This document shows, piece after piece, positions 1 through 15,100 of a DNA stretch of 64,000 bases. Position numbers and translations under genes: made by a program. The notes under the pieces are model-generated. The model did no database searches. It was not told the origin of the DNA and saw only the letters and a list, made by a program, of their open reading frames with translations. The stretch lies in assembly GCF_032362555.1 (NCBI RefSeq), contig NC_083525.1, positions 2,651,501 through 2,715,500 of the forward strand. The letters are read 5' to 3'. Every line of letters begins with the position of its first letter. Within the stretch, counting starts at the first letter, position 1. The stretch comes from Amyelois transitella. Its lineage: Eukaryota > Arthropoda > Insecta > Lepidoptera > Pyralidae.

Positions 1-126
1 GCTACTTCTGCGTAGATTGAAGAACTCAATTAAGGGAAATGAAAATGGGGTTACTTTTATTTGGGTTGGCTATTTTCGAAATGTCCATGATGTCCTTTAG
101 AAAATATTTGTTTTCTTAATTCACAG

Positions 127-3100
127 CGGTCAAAGAATTCGATAAAACTGAATTAGAAGCTTTGGCCAAAGTGTTCTGTAAGGCTCGCGAACTTCCTCTA
201 ACGGTAGGGAGTGTGGCTTCTAACGTGGGCTATACCGAAGCTGCGTCTGGATTATGTGGGATTGTGAAGGTAAAGTTACCACTTAACAGCTTAAGTTCAT
301 TAATTTTCATTAATTAAAACTTCCTTAGCTTTGCTTCGTCCTCACCAAATACTTCCCTTCTTACTGAAAATTCTGAGTCCTCCTTTATTCGATGTTCCCT
401 ACTGTTCTTTTCTCTTTGCCGATTATAATGAAATTGTGAAAATGTGAAAATTTAAATTTTCTATTTTATTACCTAAATTCGATTAAGACTTGGTAGTACT
501 ATTCATATTACAGATGTTAATCGCATACCAAAGAGGAGAAGTACCACCTAATTTAGACTGTGACAACCCAAGGGAAGACGTGCTAGCTATCCAACAAGGG
601 TTGATGCAGATAGCTAGCAAAAAGATGCCTTTTCAAAGATCCTTCTCGGCTGTTAACGGTTTCTCCTTGTTTGGACTGAACGGCCATGCTTTGCTGAAAG
701 GACATTACAAACCGAAGGTAAGGTATAATAATCGCTGCATGTTAATTTTTATTTATGTCTATTTTCCCCTTTGGTTTTGTTTTTGCAGCAACACACTCTT
801 AATTCATTTTTATAATATTTTTTTAATTTCAACAAAAAACGTAGCGAGTTATTAAATACTATTCCCAATAGCAACTGATATCATGCTGTGCAAACATGTA
901 TCAAGATTTTTATGAACGAATACACTAGCAGTTAGTACTTTTATTTATTAGTCGCCACCAACTCCTCCAACTCCAAGAGATGGTCGATCTTGTTCTATGC
1001 TGCAATATTTCTCTTTATAGAGATGAGTTTCCATTGGCAGGCATTAATAAAATTAAATTTTTGTATTTTAGAAATCTCAGCACAGCAACACAGACCTACC
1101 ATACTTGTTGTTGGTATCTGGACGCCAAGATTCTGGGGTTCAAAAAATACTGGAAGATGTGGGCTCTCGTCCCATTGATCCAGAAGAAATAGGATTACTG
1201 CATAACGTTTTTAAATCGCGCGTATCAAAACACATGTCTAGAGGTTATGGAATTTATGGTAAGTTTCTTGAGTTTAAAGTAACAGTTGCATATTTTTCGA
1301 TTTTAAGTGTACCTACTACGATCAAGGAGTGAGTGAGCAAGCCAGATATTTACACGAAGTGACTACCGTCTCATTTTTATCCTATCCTAATATTCTGTGT
1401 CAGTTATTTTTCTTATTCATCCTGTTCATGGAACTACATGTTTTGCGTCGTTTATTTAAAGGATCTAACAATTTAGTTCTTGTAATAATTATTTTTTTAC
1501 CAATTATGTTCTCTTATCTGTATCTTCTGTTTGTTTTTCTTTCAGCAGCGAAACAGGACAAAACAAAAGTGCTTCGAGAAAGCAAAGACTACTACGACCA
1601 GAAGGTCAGACCGCTGTGGTTCGTTTACAGCGGGATGGGCTCGCAGTGGGCGGGCATGGGGGTGCATCTGATGAGAATACCGACCTTTGCTAATGCTATT
1701 TATCGGTAAGTATAAGAATATTTTAATTTATATAATTATTTTTAATTTGTTTTACAGATAGTAAAGTAGATGGAAACTAGCATTTCCTTGAGTCTCTCAA
1801 CCCGTGCACTCGTTCACGTGGTAATTGGCAATTAAAATCATCTCATATATCCCTACACTCCCAAATAAATTTACCAGCTGGTACATAAGAAGCAGCCAAG
1901 CTGAGCAGTCCCGTCTGCAATATTAAATATATCTTTTTGCTTCTAGTACAAGAATATAGGAGAAATATTTAATTGATAAATTGAATAAAAAACATCGTTC
2001 TTACATATACCCTTATATACTTCTCTGTTATTTTAAGCTGCCACAAAGTGTTAGAGCCGAAAGGCTTGGACCTCATCAACATCATTACGAGCCCTGACGA
2101 GAAGACCTTCGACTACATACTCCACGCTTTTGTGGGAATAGCTGCGATCCAAATAGGTCTCACTGACATCTTGAATCAAGTGGGGCTAGTCCCGGATAAT
2201 ATTATTGGTATGTTACGCTGCTGAAGAAGCCTTTTACCATACTTGAGACCTTGCCAGGTCTTTTATGGGTACGGAAAACCCTCGAGGATCAATTTTGTGG
2301 TGTTGAATAGAGTCGAAGGATTACTTTGTGTAATAGAACACAAAGTTACCCTTCGCCTCTTCGAATAATGTGGCGAAACCTCATCTTCCGGGACAAAAAA
2401 CCTACTTCATCCTGACGATTGTTCCATTTACATCTAAGTATACTAATATTATAAAGCTGAAGAGTTTGTTTGTTTGAACGCGCTAATCTCAGGAACTACT
2501 GGTTCGAATTGAAAAATTATTTTTGAGTTGAATAGACCATTTATCGAGAAAGGCTTTAGGCTATAATATAACATCACGGAGCAACTATTAGGAGCGAAGA
2601 AATAATGGAAAATGTGAAAAAAAAAACGGGGGAAATTATTCATCCTTGAGTGCTTCAATGATGCCCAAAATAACTTTTCCACGCGGACGAAGTCGCGGGC
2701 ACAGCTAGTCATCTAGAAATAGGCCTGAGGAATGACTCGATCCAGGAGTGGGAAATTGCGAGTTGAGACGGGAATCTGATTTTCATATCCCTGTAAACCT
2801 AACCCAACATCAGAAAATGGCCTATCAGTCTTTTTAAGACTCTTGAAAATGCCTACCCCGCGAGGTATATAGACGTGATTATATGTATGTATACCTAACT
2901 CAGCTTAAGTCACTTTTCTTGTTTTGGTTAGTGCTTTTGTCATAATGGACTATTTTAATGTCGGTAAACACGACAATTAGTTGAGAAAACCCCTATTATG
3001 TACTGTTTCAGGCCATAGTGTCGGAGAGCTGGGTTGTGCGTATGCGGACGGTTCTTTCACTGCTGAAGAGATGATTCTGATGTCGTATTACCGTGGACTC

Positions 3101-6100
3101 GTGTCGGTCGAAACTGAATTCATTGTGGGATCAATGGCGGCCGTTGGCATGGGTTATAAAAAGGTAACTAACTTAGAACTCGCATGTCAACATCAACTAT
3201 TGAAATCAATATGTTGATTCTTCCCGGCACATCCGTGTGGTTCCCGGCGGTGGTACAAAAAAGAATAGGACCACTCCATCTCTTTCCCATGAATGTCGTA
3301 AAAGGCGACTAAGGGATAGGCTTATAAACTTGGGATTCTTTTTTGGGCGATGGGCTAGCAACCTATTTGAATCTTAATTCCATCATTAAGCCAAATAGCT
3401 GAACGTGGCCATTCAGTCTCTTCAAGACTGGCTTTGTCTACCCCGCAAGGGATATAGACGTGACCATATGTATGTATGTTGATTCTTGCAGTTTGCAGAA
3501 AGTTATCAGAGTCACTTCCAAACGTATTATAACAACTTGCGAATTATGTAAAGAAAAGAACGATTAACAAAATAAATACATATATATTGGATGCTATTTA
3601 TACAAGACACTAACTTAAAAAATAATCGAATGAAAAATTGTGAAATGAAACAAAAAACTATCAAACAAAAACGCAACGAAATTTAGAGAAGACTCCGCGA
3701 TTTCAAATTGCCGGGCGCTCGGTCTTCCATTAAGAGACAGGACCAACTCAGCAGAAACTTAAATACGATATAATTTACAAATAATAAAAATCTTTAAATA
3801 TTAATTATTATACAAATTTTTAATTTAACCTTATACCCGCTACAATATCAAAAACCAGTTCGAAATGTTTCTGTAAGGATTCTCAAAACTATTACTAGTG
3901 GATGGTTGTCAATATGGAAATTAAATATGTAAAGAATTATCTTACTTTTTTACAGATATCGACAATATGTCCACCAGAGATCGACGTCGCTTGCCGTAAT
4001 GGTCCCAACTCGTGTACTATTTCAGGACCAAAGGACATTGTGTCAGGTTTCGTGAAGACCCTTGAAGACCAAGGGATCTTCGCTAAAGAAGTCAAATGCT
4101 CCAACATTGCGTTTCATTCACGATATATAGCTAAAGCTGGTAAGTGAAGACTATTTTACATACATACATACATACAATCACGCCTCTTTCTCGTCGTAAA
4201 AGGCTACTAAGGGATGGGCTTATAAACTTGGGATTCTTCTTTTAGGCGATGGGCTAGCAACCTGTCACTATTTGAATCTCTATTCTATCTTTAAGCAAAA
4301 TAGCTGAAAGTGGCCTATCAGTCTTTTCAAGACTGTTGGCTCTGTCTACCCCGCAAGGAATATAGACGTGATTATATGTATATATGTATGTTAGACTATA
4401 TGCTAAGGCCAGTTTATCTCTGGGATATAGCGAGGCTGTAGTCGTATCTCTATTGCCATATTGAGATGCATTTTCTGCTACGAGTATTTCTACCTTATCA
4501 TAATTTAAACATCAGATGAATGTTACTTAGGACTTAGAGATCATTTTGTATTACTTATATTTTTAGGTCCTAAACTGTTGCAATACATGAAGGGAGTCGT
4601 GAAAACGCCAAAACTGCGAAGCGACCGTTGGATTTCAGCTTCTGTACCGCAAAACAAGTGGAACGAACCCGCTGCTACCTACTCCTCTGCCGAATACCAC
4701 ACCAACAATTTGTTGGTAAGATTAGAAATACTATTGTCACACATATTAATAGCCATGATTCAATATGGGTTATATTCCCAGGAAATGGACAGTTATATTC
4801 CTAGGACTCTCAGAGTCCCCCGTCCCTCCACATTTTCAATGTTACCTTACATAGGATTTAAACCTGGGACCTTTGATTTGTGTGATAATGACAACGTCAC
4901 TTATCATTAAAGCCCTCAATTTCAAATTAACTTTCTACAGAACCCAGTTCTCTTTGAAGACGTACTCCGCTTTATACCTACTGACGCCGTGCTGGTGGAA
5001 ATAGCTCCCTATGGATTACTTCAGGCTATTCTGAAGAGGTCCCTATCGCCTGATTGCCAACATATAGTTCTGACTAAACGGGACGATGATAATGCTGTAA
5101 ATGTGCTGGCAGCTTTAGGAAAGTGAGTAATATCTGAGAAGTATTTTATTAAGTTTTATCAAAAAGAAGTGTGAGAGTCTGATAGACTTTGTTTTGATAA
5201 CCTTTATCGTCTTGAAGAAAAATGTTACTCTCGTAATTAGGGACTCGTTTATATTTTTAATTAGTTACTATTTTCAAATCAGATTGAATTGTTTTCTATA
5301 GTACCTACTGTGGAAACACTGTCCACAAATAAAAATATTGATTCAAAAAAGGAAAAATATGTAGCGCCAAAAAAACAAGTCATTATCTAGAGCAAGCTAA
5401 GATATTTTTACATTACCTACTCCTATTTTATTATTTTGCATAGAATTTATAACAAGTTTACACTATACAATTATAAACTATACAAGTTCAACTTTTATAT
5501 GTTCTTCAGTTTTCCAAAATAGTATGTATTGTGTAACATTCACATTGAACTTGTAATAATAATTAGTATATGGAATAATGACGCTGCTTGTTTTGTTAGC
5601 TTTCGCCCACGTGAAAAGTACGCTATATCCGGCGCCGTACACACTATGTACCTATATCCAAAATTTCATGGATACCTGTTCAGTGGTTTTGACATGGAGA
5701 TACAAATAAACGCACACTTCACAATTATAACATAATTTTTTAATTTCCAGATTATACATGGCCGGCTATGATGTGGATCCTAGCAGTTTATATCCAAAAG
5801 TAGAGTTTCCAGTGGCGACCGAAACGCGGCCGTTGTCACATCTAGTAGAACTGGTTCATGATGTAGCTTGGTGAGACTTTTTTTCATCTATATCTCTCTT
5901 TATAAGCTAAGTGGATACATAGCCTTATGTAACACATTTTAATTGACTAAATAATTACTTATACGTATTATTAAGCTGACCCCACGCCCCGAAGCTTGGT
6001 GGCGGAGGTTGCAACTGGATAGACGCCAAGGTGAGAGAGAGACTTTAATGGACTATATAGGTGTAATTACATAGCCTAATATTAATTGTTCTAATATATT

Positions 6101-9100
6101 TACAGCCTTTTTTTTATCCTTTCCAATGTTTAATAGTTAATATTTGTAGATTTTCGCACCTTATACCAACAAGATTAGTAGCTAGTATCGTAATGATAGA
6201 CGGAGGCTAAGAAAATGCCATGAAAAATGTATAAAAATAAAATGGCAAGATTACTTTGCTGGTTTAAATAATACTAACATAGCTAATACGATTTATTTCA
6301 GGCCATTTACCGTATACAAAACTCCACATAGAACGCACAATGCTGTTTACAGACAAGTAATCACCGTCTACGATGATGACTATTCATTCTTAGCTGGACA
6401 CTTAATTGAAGGTTAAACTTTCTTCCTCATCTTTACGTTAACTTGTTTTTGTTCTTAGCTGTTATGCTTCAGAACCGACAAGTTAATTTTAACTTAACAA
6501 CGTCTCTGCATTGGAAAACAGATAAGTATCTAAACGTTATTTCTGCCTCTGATAACATAAACGTATTTGCAAATCTGATTACAAAGTATTAATTACCAAT
6601 TTGACTTTAATATTTTCCTTTAAATTTATTTAGATCTCATAAACGATGACTTTTAGTGAATAACATACATACATATAGTCACGTCTATATCCCTTGCGGG
6701 GTAGACAGAGCCAACAATCTTGAAAATACTGAATGGCCACGTTCAGCTATTTGGCTTAATGATAGAATTGAGATTCAAATAGTGACAGGTTGCTAGCCCA
6801 TCGCCTAAAGAAGAATCCCAAGTTTGTAAGCCTATCCCTTAGTCGCCTTTTACGACATCCATAGGAAAAAGATGGAGTGGTCCTATTCTTTTTTTGTATT
6901 GGTGCCGGGAACCACACGGCACTGCCGGGAATCACACACAAATGTGGCACAGTGTGAATAACACATAAATTATTATTACTTTTACTTTTCAATTCTTGAT
7001 TACAGGCAAAAACGTGTACCCGTTCGCGGCGGCCCTGATCTCCGTCTGGGACACGCTAGCTATGACGATCAACTCGAGGCGTGGGGAAGTATCCGTGACC
7101 TTCCATGATGTGATGCTGTATCTCCAGCCGGTCTTGCGGAAAGACAGGCCTTTGCACGTCACTGTCACTATACAGAGAGGCTGCGGCCGTTTTGAGGTGA
7201 GTTAATAAATCTTTGAACTTGTTAAGAGTAAGATTTACTACTACAAGATAGTGACTATATTAATGTTAAGAGTTGGATAAGAGATACAAGATTGTACTCT
7301 AATGGACTCATACTATAAGAGAGATGAGAGATAATTTAAAGATCCATAGAATTACTACAACCTTTATTAGCGGACTTGTTTGAAATTATTTTAAAGGGCG
7401 TGGGTTAAGCTGTAGAGACGAAATCCAGAAAGTAGCCGCCAGAGGCTAGCGAGCTACTAAACTTGGTGAACTCCATAGTTGTCCAAAGGCGAAGGCCCGG
7501 AATGCGCGGCTCTGATATGGTGCTTCCGGGCTGTGAAGATGGGCTCACGGGAGACCGTAGTGGCACCACTCACAAGCTGAAGAACTGGATTTTTTCAACA
7601 TTTCTTACGCATGTAAATAGTCTGCCAGAAATACCAGGCGGTCCAAAACCTATATACGTCTTACATCCTTTAAAAGTACGCTCAAATATACCAACAAGAG
7701 CTACCCAATTAGCAAAATCTGGTACTTTAATTTAATCTAAGAACATGCTAAATCTGAAACCGAAAAAGATGTAGCCATTTTGATACGTCAAAAAGAACAA
7801 CATGGTTAAATAATCGAAACAATTTTAACTTTTAAGGTAACATGTGATGAAGGCATGATAGCCGATGGTATAATAACCCCACTAGCAGTGCCATTCACGG
7901 CTAGTGACATAATGATCCAACACCAACAAGGTCCCTACGAGTTGGTCTCTGAAGATGTTTATAACTTGTTTTATGAAAGAGGGCATGAGTACAGGTAATA
8001 TAATGTAGGCTGCTAACTTTTTATGAATAATTTATCTGTAGATTTTACATAATTTATGTATGTAGGTACTATATATAACATTATCTACTAAATAATGGAA
8101 TTCGTGTAGTTGTTCTAATTTCTTAATCTCCTTATTTGTTCTTTTCACTAGTTTATTTGCTTATGAATCTTAATTTGTGATATTCTAAAATGTATGCTTT
8201 TTTCAGTGGTCAGTTCCAAGTTATCTTCAAGGCTAATTTACAGCTAACTCATGCTCAAGTGAAATGGAATAATAATTGGGTCACTTTACTTGATGCTATT
8301 ATACAAATGCAAATTTTAAGAAGTACATCCAATGGTATTTCCCAATTAGATTGCATAAAACGCATCGCTATAGACTTCAAAAAGCATGTTCGAGAATCTC
8401 TTAATTGCGATAATTTACTTGATGCTACTTTTGATGAGCTTAGACAAACTACGAAGTTAGTATTACATCATATCATTTGACTTAAATTAGGTTTTTATGT
8501 TTGCGATTACATAATTATTATTTTTTAAAGATGCGGCGGTGTAGCCATGGAAAGTATCAGATTAAAAGACCAATCATCACCAATTGTACAATCAGTTTCT
8601 TTGAAGACATTGAAATTTATACCCTTCATACAACACGGAGATTATGATGTAAGATCATGTATTTTATAAAATTCTTGACATATTTATTCATAGTCGACTT
8701 GAAATTTACAATTGCACACGTAGGTAATTAATTCTTGATTTCATATAAAATGCTACTCCTCTTTTAGGTAAATACCATGATGTACGTATACACACAAATA
8801 ATCGCTGAAAATTTGTACAAAAATAAAATAACTGTATACTGTGTTAATAGTGAGTACTGTGCTCTGGAAAATGTTAAAGAACTATTGAAGACACCTCCAT
8901 TTATCGAAATGGAAATAATTTATATTACTAAAGAGGAATTTTTTGGACCTAAAAAGATTAGTAGAGTACCCGACGTTGTATTTATGGATGATCTTTTGAA
9001 CAAGGCTGTGAGTATCTAGTTCGTTTCATTTTACGTTTAAACTAAACGGATGATAGTCAAAATTATTCTTATTTTTCAGACATTCGAAGCTCTTTTTCAC

Positions 9101-12100
9101 ACCTTACCAAGAAACACATATATTTTAAGCCAAGGTATAGACACAAAAGGATTATATCCTACCACCTTATACCGTGTCATTTGCTGTTCTGAAAAAGGCA
9201 ACACCAAAATTGAACTAGCTCGATGGAGACCTAAAGAAACCGCGAAAACTACTACAGTTATAACTATAAAATCGTCGTCGGATATGAAAAATCTTCAGAC
9301 AGTACATAATAATTTGAGCAGAAACCAAAAGCTACTGATTCTGACCACATATCCAGCACCGAAAGAACTGAAGGCTCTAGTTAACAAATGGAAGGATGAT
9401 ATCAACATATCTGTAGCCATGTTGCCCGATAATCATAAAGATCATGATTTGAAACCTATATCAAACTTGGACTTTGTTTTCAACGTTTTACACGAAGTAT
9501 GTATCCTTATTGTTCTGCATAATTATGTTGTAATGTACCTATGTATTTTAATTGGAATAAAACTTCTTATTTTTTTTCTTCTTTTAGGGTACCTGGGGTG
9601 GTGAATATTACATACCGGTAAAATCAACATGCGCTGAGATCGATAACGTAGCTCTAAAAATAATGCATCCGGGAGACTTTAACTCACTGACTTGGGTGCA
9701 AGCCTCAAATGATTCTAACCAAAATATACCAGTGACGGTAATATTTTTTTATAGTTAGCTAGACTCAATTTCCTTCAATATATAAATCGAGTATTCTATT
9801 TTCTGACTGTTTTTGCCTTACTTGTGGAGATCATGAAATTATATCGGGTACATTACAAATCTCAGCAGTGAGCAATCGACTGAAGAAAAATAAATGCGTG
9901 GAATATATCTTAGCAGATATTCAGTAACTTTGTCTAGGCTTTAAATTAGTTTCGTCTTTAATTATTCAATTTATGACTCAACTTAGTCTATTTGACAGGT
10001 ACACTATGCTGGTTTGAATGTTACCGACGTTTACCGAACTCAAAGTTCGCCTAAAATTGAAAAAGGCTTTGGAATGGACTTCAGTGGATTAACAGAGAGG
10101 TGAGCATTCATTTAACCATTCATACTCTCATCCTGATTACTTCATCATAACGAATTACCAGCTAGATTTTCAGCACTTTGCTTCATAGCTCAAGCAAGAA
10201 CTGTCAGTTTTTAAACTGTGAACTAAAAAGTATATTCACATGTCAAAGCAGTTCAATCCTTAATTACTGCATGGTTTCCGGCACTCAGATTGGATTGGTT
10301 GGACATAGGATATTTTATTCTACGGGAAGTTTTAAATATTCAATTCTTATAGGGGAGAACGCGTCATGGGACTAATAGAATGTGGCTCAGCTCGCAACAA
10401 AGTGAGTGCTGATCCAAGGTTACTATGGCCGGTACCTGAGCAGTGGAGTTTAGAAGACGCTGCTACTGTTCCTCTGGCGTATGCTCATGCATTTTACTGC
10501 TTGGTAAGTGAATAAATAATTTTAAGACAGAGGGGGAATTATGCATTCGTCTTTTGCAACTATCTGTTTATACTTTATGTTGTACGTTGTATTATACGCA
10601 TCAGGTTTATTATTCTGAAATATTGTATTGTACAACAATATTAATATTGTATTGTATTATATTTTTTGATTTCTTTGTTTGTTTAATTTTTATTTGATAG
10701 CTCTCTTTATTTTGAGATAAACCAACATAACCACCTTAAAAAATATTAAAGGGTTGTTTTGGTTGATGATAAAAAATATTATTAACGCGACTTACTTGGT
10801 CATAATTATCCTTTAAACTTTTAGAAATAGCTTTAAAATAACCCAGACTAGACTCTAGGCTGGGCTGATAATATTGTTCTAATACCTACTCTTATATTGG
10901 TGGTATGTGTTTTGTGGTGTGACACATCTTGTCTAATCCTAGGTTCTCCAAACACAAGTATTTATACTTAAATGGAGATCCCATTCTAAACGAGATACTG
11001 TAAAGAAGTTAAAATAAATAAACTTTTCATTTCATTTCATTTTCACATATAAAGAAACATTTAAAAACAGGTGATCAGAGGAAAGTTATGTCCCGGTGTG
11101 AGCGTGCTGATTCACGGAGGCGCCGGAGCCCTGGGCCAGGCGGCCATATCTATAGCTCTGGCTTACGGCTGTCTCGTATTCACCACCGTCTCCGATGTGA
11201 AGAAGAAGCACTTTTTGAGGAAACTCTTCCCGGAACTCAAAGGTAACACGGAAAACACCGCATGAATTTAAACAAAAGTGGTTCTTTGAACATTTTATTA
11301 CAATTTGTGGGGTATAGTAGATGGTGCGAAAGTTCTAGATGAAATAGCAAATTTGCTATCGCTCTTTTATGTCATTTCAGAGGAAAATATTGGGAATTCC
11401 CGTGACGAAACATTTGGAGATATGATCATAACTAACACCAAGAATGAGGGCTGCGATATCGTGATCAGTTGTGTACGAGGAAATCTCAAAAATGTATGTT
11501 ACAATGTTACAATTCTTCTATCTTTAAACGATAACGAGACTTACTCTTCTAGATTATAGGGCTGCATCATCATTAGTAGTAATTTCATTCTCACTTTTGT
11601 TCCGTTCCGAACTTTATTGAGCTTTGATAATATATTATTGACATCTACGTTTGTTCATCTTTACAATATAACAAATCCGTACTAATAATTATAAATGCGA
11701 AATATCAGTTATCTAATAAAACAATCTTCTTGAAATTTCGCGTATTTATAATAAAGAGAAGGACATAAGGACCTTTTGTTCTAGTAAAAACTATAGTTCC
11801 CGTGAAATTAGCGAAATACCTGTTTTCTGCTGTTAATGGCGCTTTAAATCGAGGGGGCCAAGCCGCGGCGCAAAAGCTTGAAGGTCATATTCATCATAAT
11901 TATGTAGATGTTAACTAAACAATCACTAACTTGCCTACTACTTGGAATATTTTAGACAACACTGAAATGCGTGGCATCTGGAGGAGTCGCCATCGACACA
12001 GTGCAACTATCGAGTCCAGAAAACTGTAACTACGGCCTCTTCCACATGTTCAGAAACAGGTCGTTCATGCTCGTCGACTTCTCTTCTATCTTCAAGAATG

Positions 12101-15100
12101 AAAATATTGAAGACATTATGGTAATCACCTCCTTGTTTCAAGTTCTTTTCGTTTTTAAAGTTACATTTTTTGATTTCTTTGTTTAATTTTTATTTGATTT
12201 ATTTTGTTTTCTCTTTATTTTGAGATCAACCAACATTACCACCAACCAACCTATAAAAAATATTAAGGAGTTGTTTTGGTTGATGATAAAAAATATGATT
12301 ATCGCGACATATCATCAAAATTTAATGAGCCAGTCGCACTAGATTATATAACTATTTTATTACATTTCTGAAATTCTTTCTTTTCTATCTTTTTATTTAT
12401 CTTCAGAGACTACGCCACCTCATCAGCGAAGGGATCGCTCTGGGGCATGTTCGTCCACTCTCACGAGTAACATATGCACCAACTGAAGTAGCGAGGGCTT
12501 TCAAATTACTCGCAGCGAGCAGGCATAGAGGTCGAGTACTGTTGAACTTACAGGATCTACATGCTTTGCCTAGAATTGAGCCAAGGTTAGTTGGTTATTC
12601 ATTGAAATCTGAATAATAACCATATTATTGATCTTTACGTTTCTTTACTTTATCTAGAGTTGGACTCGAATGATATAAAATTGTGTTTTCGATAACATCA
12701 CTTGTCTAGTATAGTATATCTATAGTTCAATACTTATCTAGAATTAATGACTTCATAATAAAAAGACTATCTGGCGCTATATATAAATACTATATGAAAA
12801 ATATCGGCCGTTAAATACTTTTTTTAACTTTAACATTTCGTGGAACATAAATTCGCTGTAACGGCAACCTCAAATTTCCAGTAGGTACCTACATGTCAAA
12901 AACATACTAACAATACTTATATTTTCTATTCAGGATAACCTGTTCGCCAGATTTCTGTCAACTAATAGTGTCTGAAAGGGAGGACTTCGCGATACAACTA
13001 GCCGATCGTCTGATAGCTCGTGGTGCGAAGAAGATTCATCTCCACCACATCAGACCAACCTCTTACTTGAAATACAAGCAACTGTAAGTTGTTTTGTTAT
13101 ATGTCTCAATTTTCCACTGGATTATACAGGGTGACATTTAAAACAACTGCATCCTTTTAAACATAGACTATACCCATGCTTCTGAGCTGTTTGAGTCTAT
13201 TTTTTTTTAAATTAAATATTACCGATATTTTTCTTTTAACGTTTTTAAATATCTTTTAGATGAGTACACTTAACAGTTAAATTTATGCAGTTGAATTAAA
13301 AGTCACCTTATATATTTATGGATGTCGTAAAAAGCGACTAAAGGAAAGACTAATAAAGTTGTAGGCGATGCGCAAGTAACCTGCCACTATTTGAAACTCA
13401 ATTTCATCATGAAACCATACAGCTGAACGTGGCCTTTTAAACTTTTCAAGACTGTTGGCTTTGTCAGTTGGCACATGTCTTTCTTTCTTATTTCAGTTTG
13501 TGGCAAAACCAAGGCGTGAAAGTTGAGGTGACCAAGTTTGAACTTAATACAAAAAGTCAAGTCGAATCGATGCTCAAGAAGAGCAGTCTTCTTGGAAGTA
13601 TTGAGGGTATTTTCGTCATGAATTGTGGAGCTCCGGAATATTTGAAGACTAATAGATCGATGCTGGTGAATTTGGATTTAGAATCGAGGAGGATGTGTCC
13701 AAATTTAAGGTACGAAGAATGGGACGTTAAAGTTTAATTTTGAAGGACTGAGGTATATTCTTATACCAGCTATGTGTACAAGAAATCTGGGAGCAAAGAG
13801 TCTCCCTAAAATTTTTTCTAAGAAGTTATCAATTATTTATTTATCCCACCAGATTTTACCTACTTGCCGGTAGCCTATTCGCTTTTAGGAAGATTCTAGA
13901 GTAAGGTGATTTCGATTTGAAACTCTGCAACTTCTAATGCTGATCCTGATAAATAGTTCCATATCTTTTCTTGAAATATTAATTATAATTATCTTAGACT
14001 ATTAAACATAGTTGAGTGGCACAGTAACCCGAAAAAGCCTGTCCACTTAACAAAAACATTAATTATTTTTTACAGAAACTTTATTATAATAAGTGACAAT
14101 GACAGAGAACGAGATGTAGTCGAAAATAGGTCTCAAGGTGGTCTACCAGTGTTACTATTACTTCTGCAGGATTTGAAACAGGTATCTACTAGCGCACTAC
14201 TCGTACTACTAGATATATTTATTTATTTATACATAAAACAGGATAACTTTTTTAAAAAGGGAACCGCCTCAAATCTATATACCCCGCTTTTGAAATTTGT
14301 TAAAGTTCCAAAATCTTCTCCTAAGTGTAACAAACACTTTCCTGACAACCGCATCAAAATCGGTTCAGCGAAACGCGAGATAATCGCCAGCTGTTTTGTT
14401 TGAAGACGGTTAAAAACTGAAAAAATGTAGCCTTATTTATATGGAGATCGTCAGCACGCCTTAAAGTAGCAAAGGACACTAAACAGATTTTGTAGCAAGT
14501 CGAATTCGGCTCATGTCATCGAAAGAACGGTACCTAAGGTGGTGGTGGCATTATACAATACAAACTTTAAAAAAAAAAAAACAATATTTTAAGCTTGGAA
14601 CATTAGAATATCCGGAACAAGCAAACTCGTCTGTAGGTGTAGGAAGATGGCGTTTAGTCTTGGACGCAGTCGAGAAGGCAATGCAGAGTGGAGACTCCAT
14701 TGTTTTTGCGCATACGCAACCGTCGCCACCCTTGTCGCTGGTGGAGGAAATCGGTAAAATACTTGGTGAGTTTCTACTAAAACTAACAAACTTTTGTCTG
14801 GATTGTAATATTGTTCTGGGTAATTTATTTCCAAAGAAAATTTGAGAAATACTCTCTTACTTAGAATCCTTGGCATTTACCCATAACTAACAAATTTCAG
14901 TACTTTTCTCGACTGTAGTTGATCGATCATTTAGTTAGAAGTTATTATCTAACTAAGGTATATATATTCTAGGCCAACAGTTTACAACTAAATGAAATAA
15001 TTGAATTATTTCAGGGATTTCTGTAGATAGGAATGGTGTAAATGAACCTACACTAGAACAAATGGGTGTTGATGGCGGCAAGGTGAAGGAACTGTGCAAC

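Noticed and set aside
951-1018. Extra small exon encoding a Pro/Thr-rich linker
   Set aside because: Its possible donor leaves a phase that does not match the next exon, whereas exons 2 and 3 join directly in phase 0.
14589-14876. - strand ORFs inside FAS-like exons and introns (14589-14876, 14953-15238, 17749-17967)
   Set aside because: They are antisense to well-supported exons and show no family resemblance.
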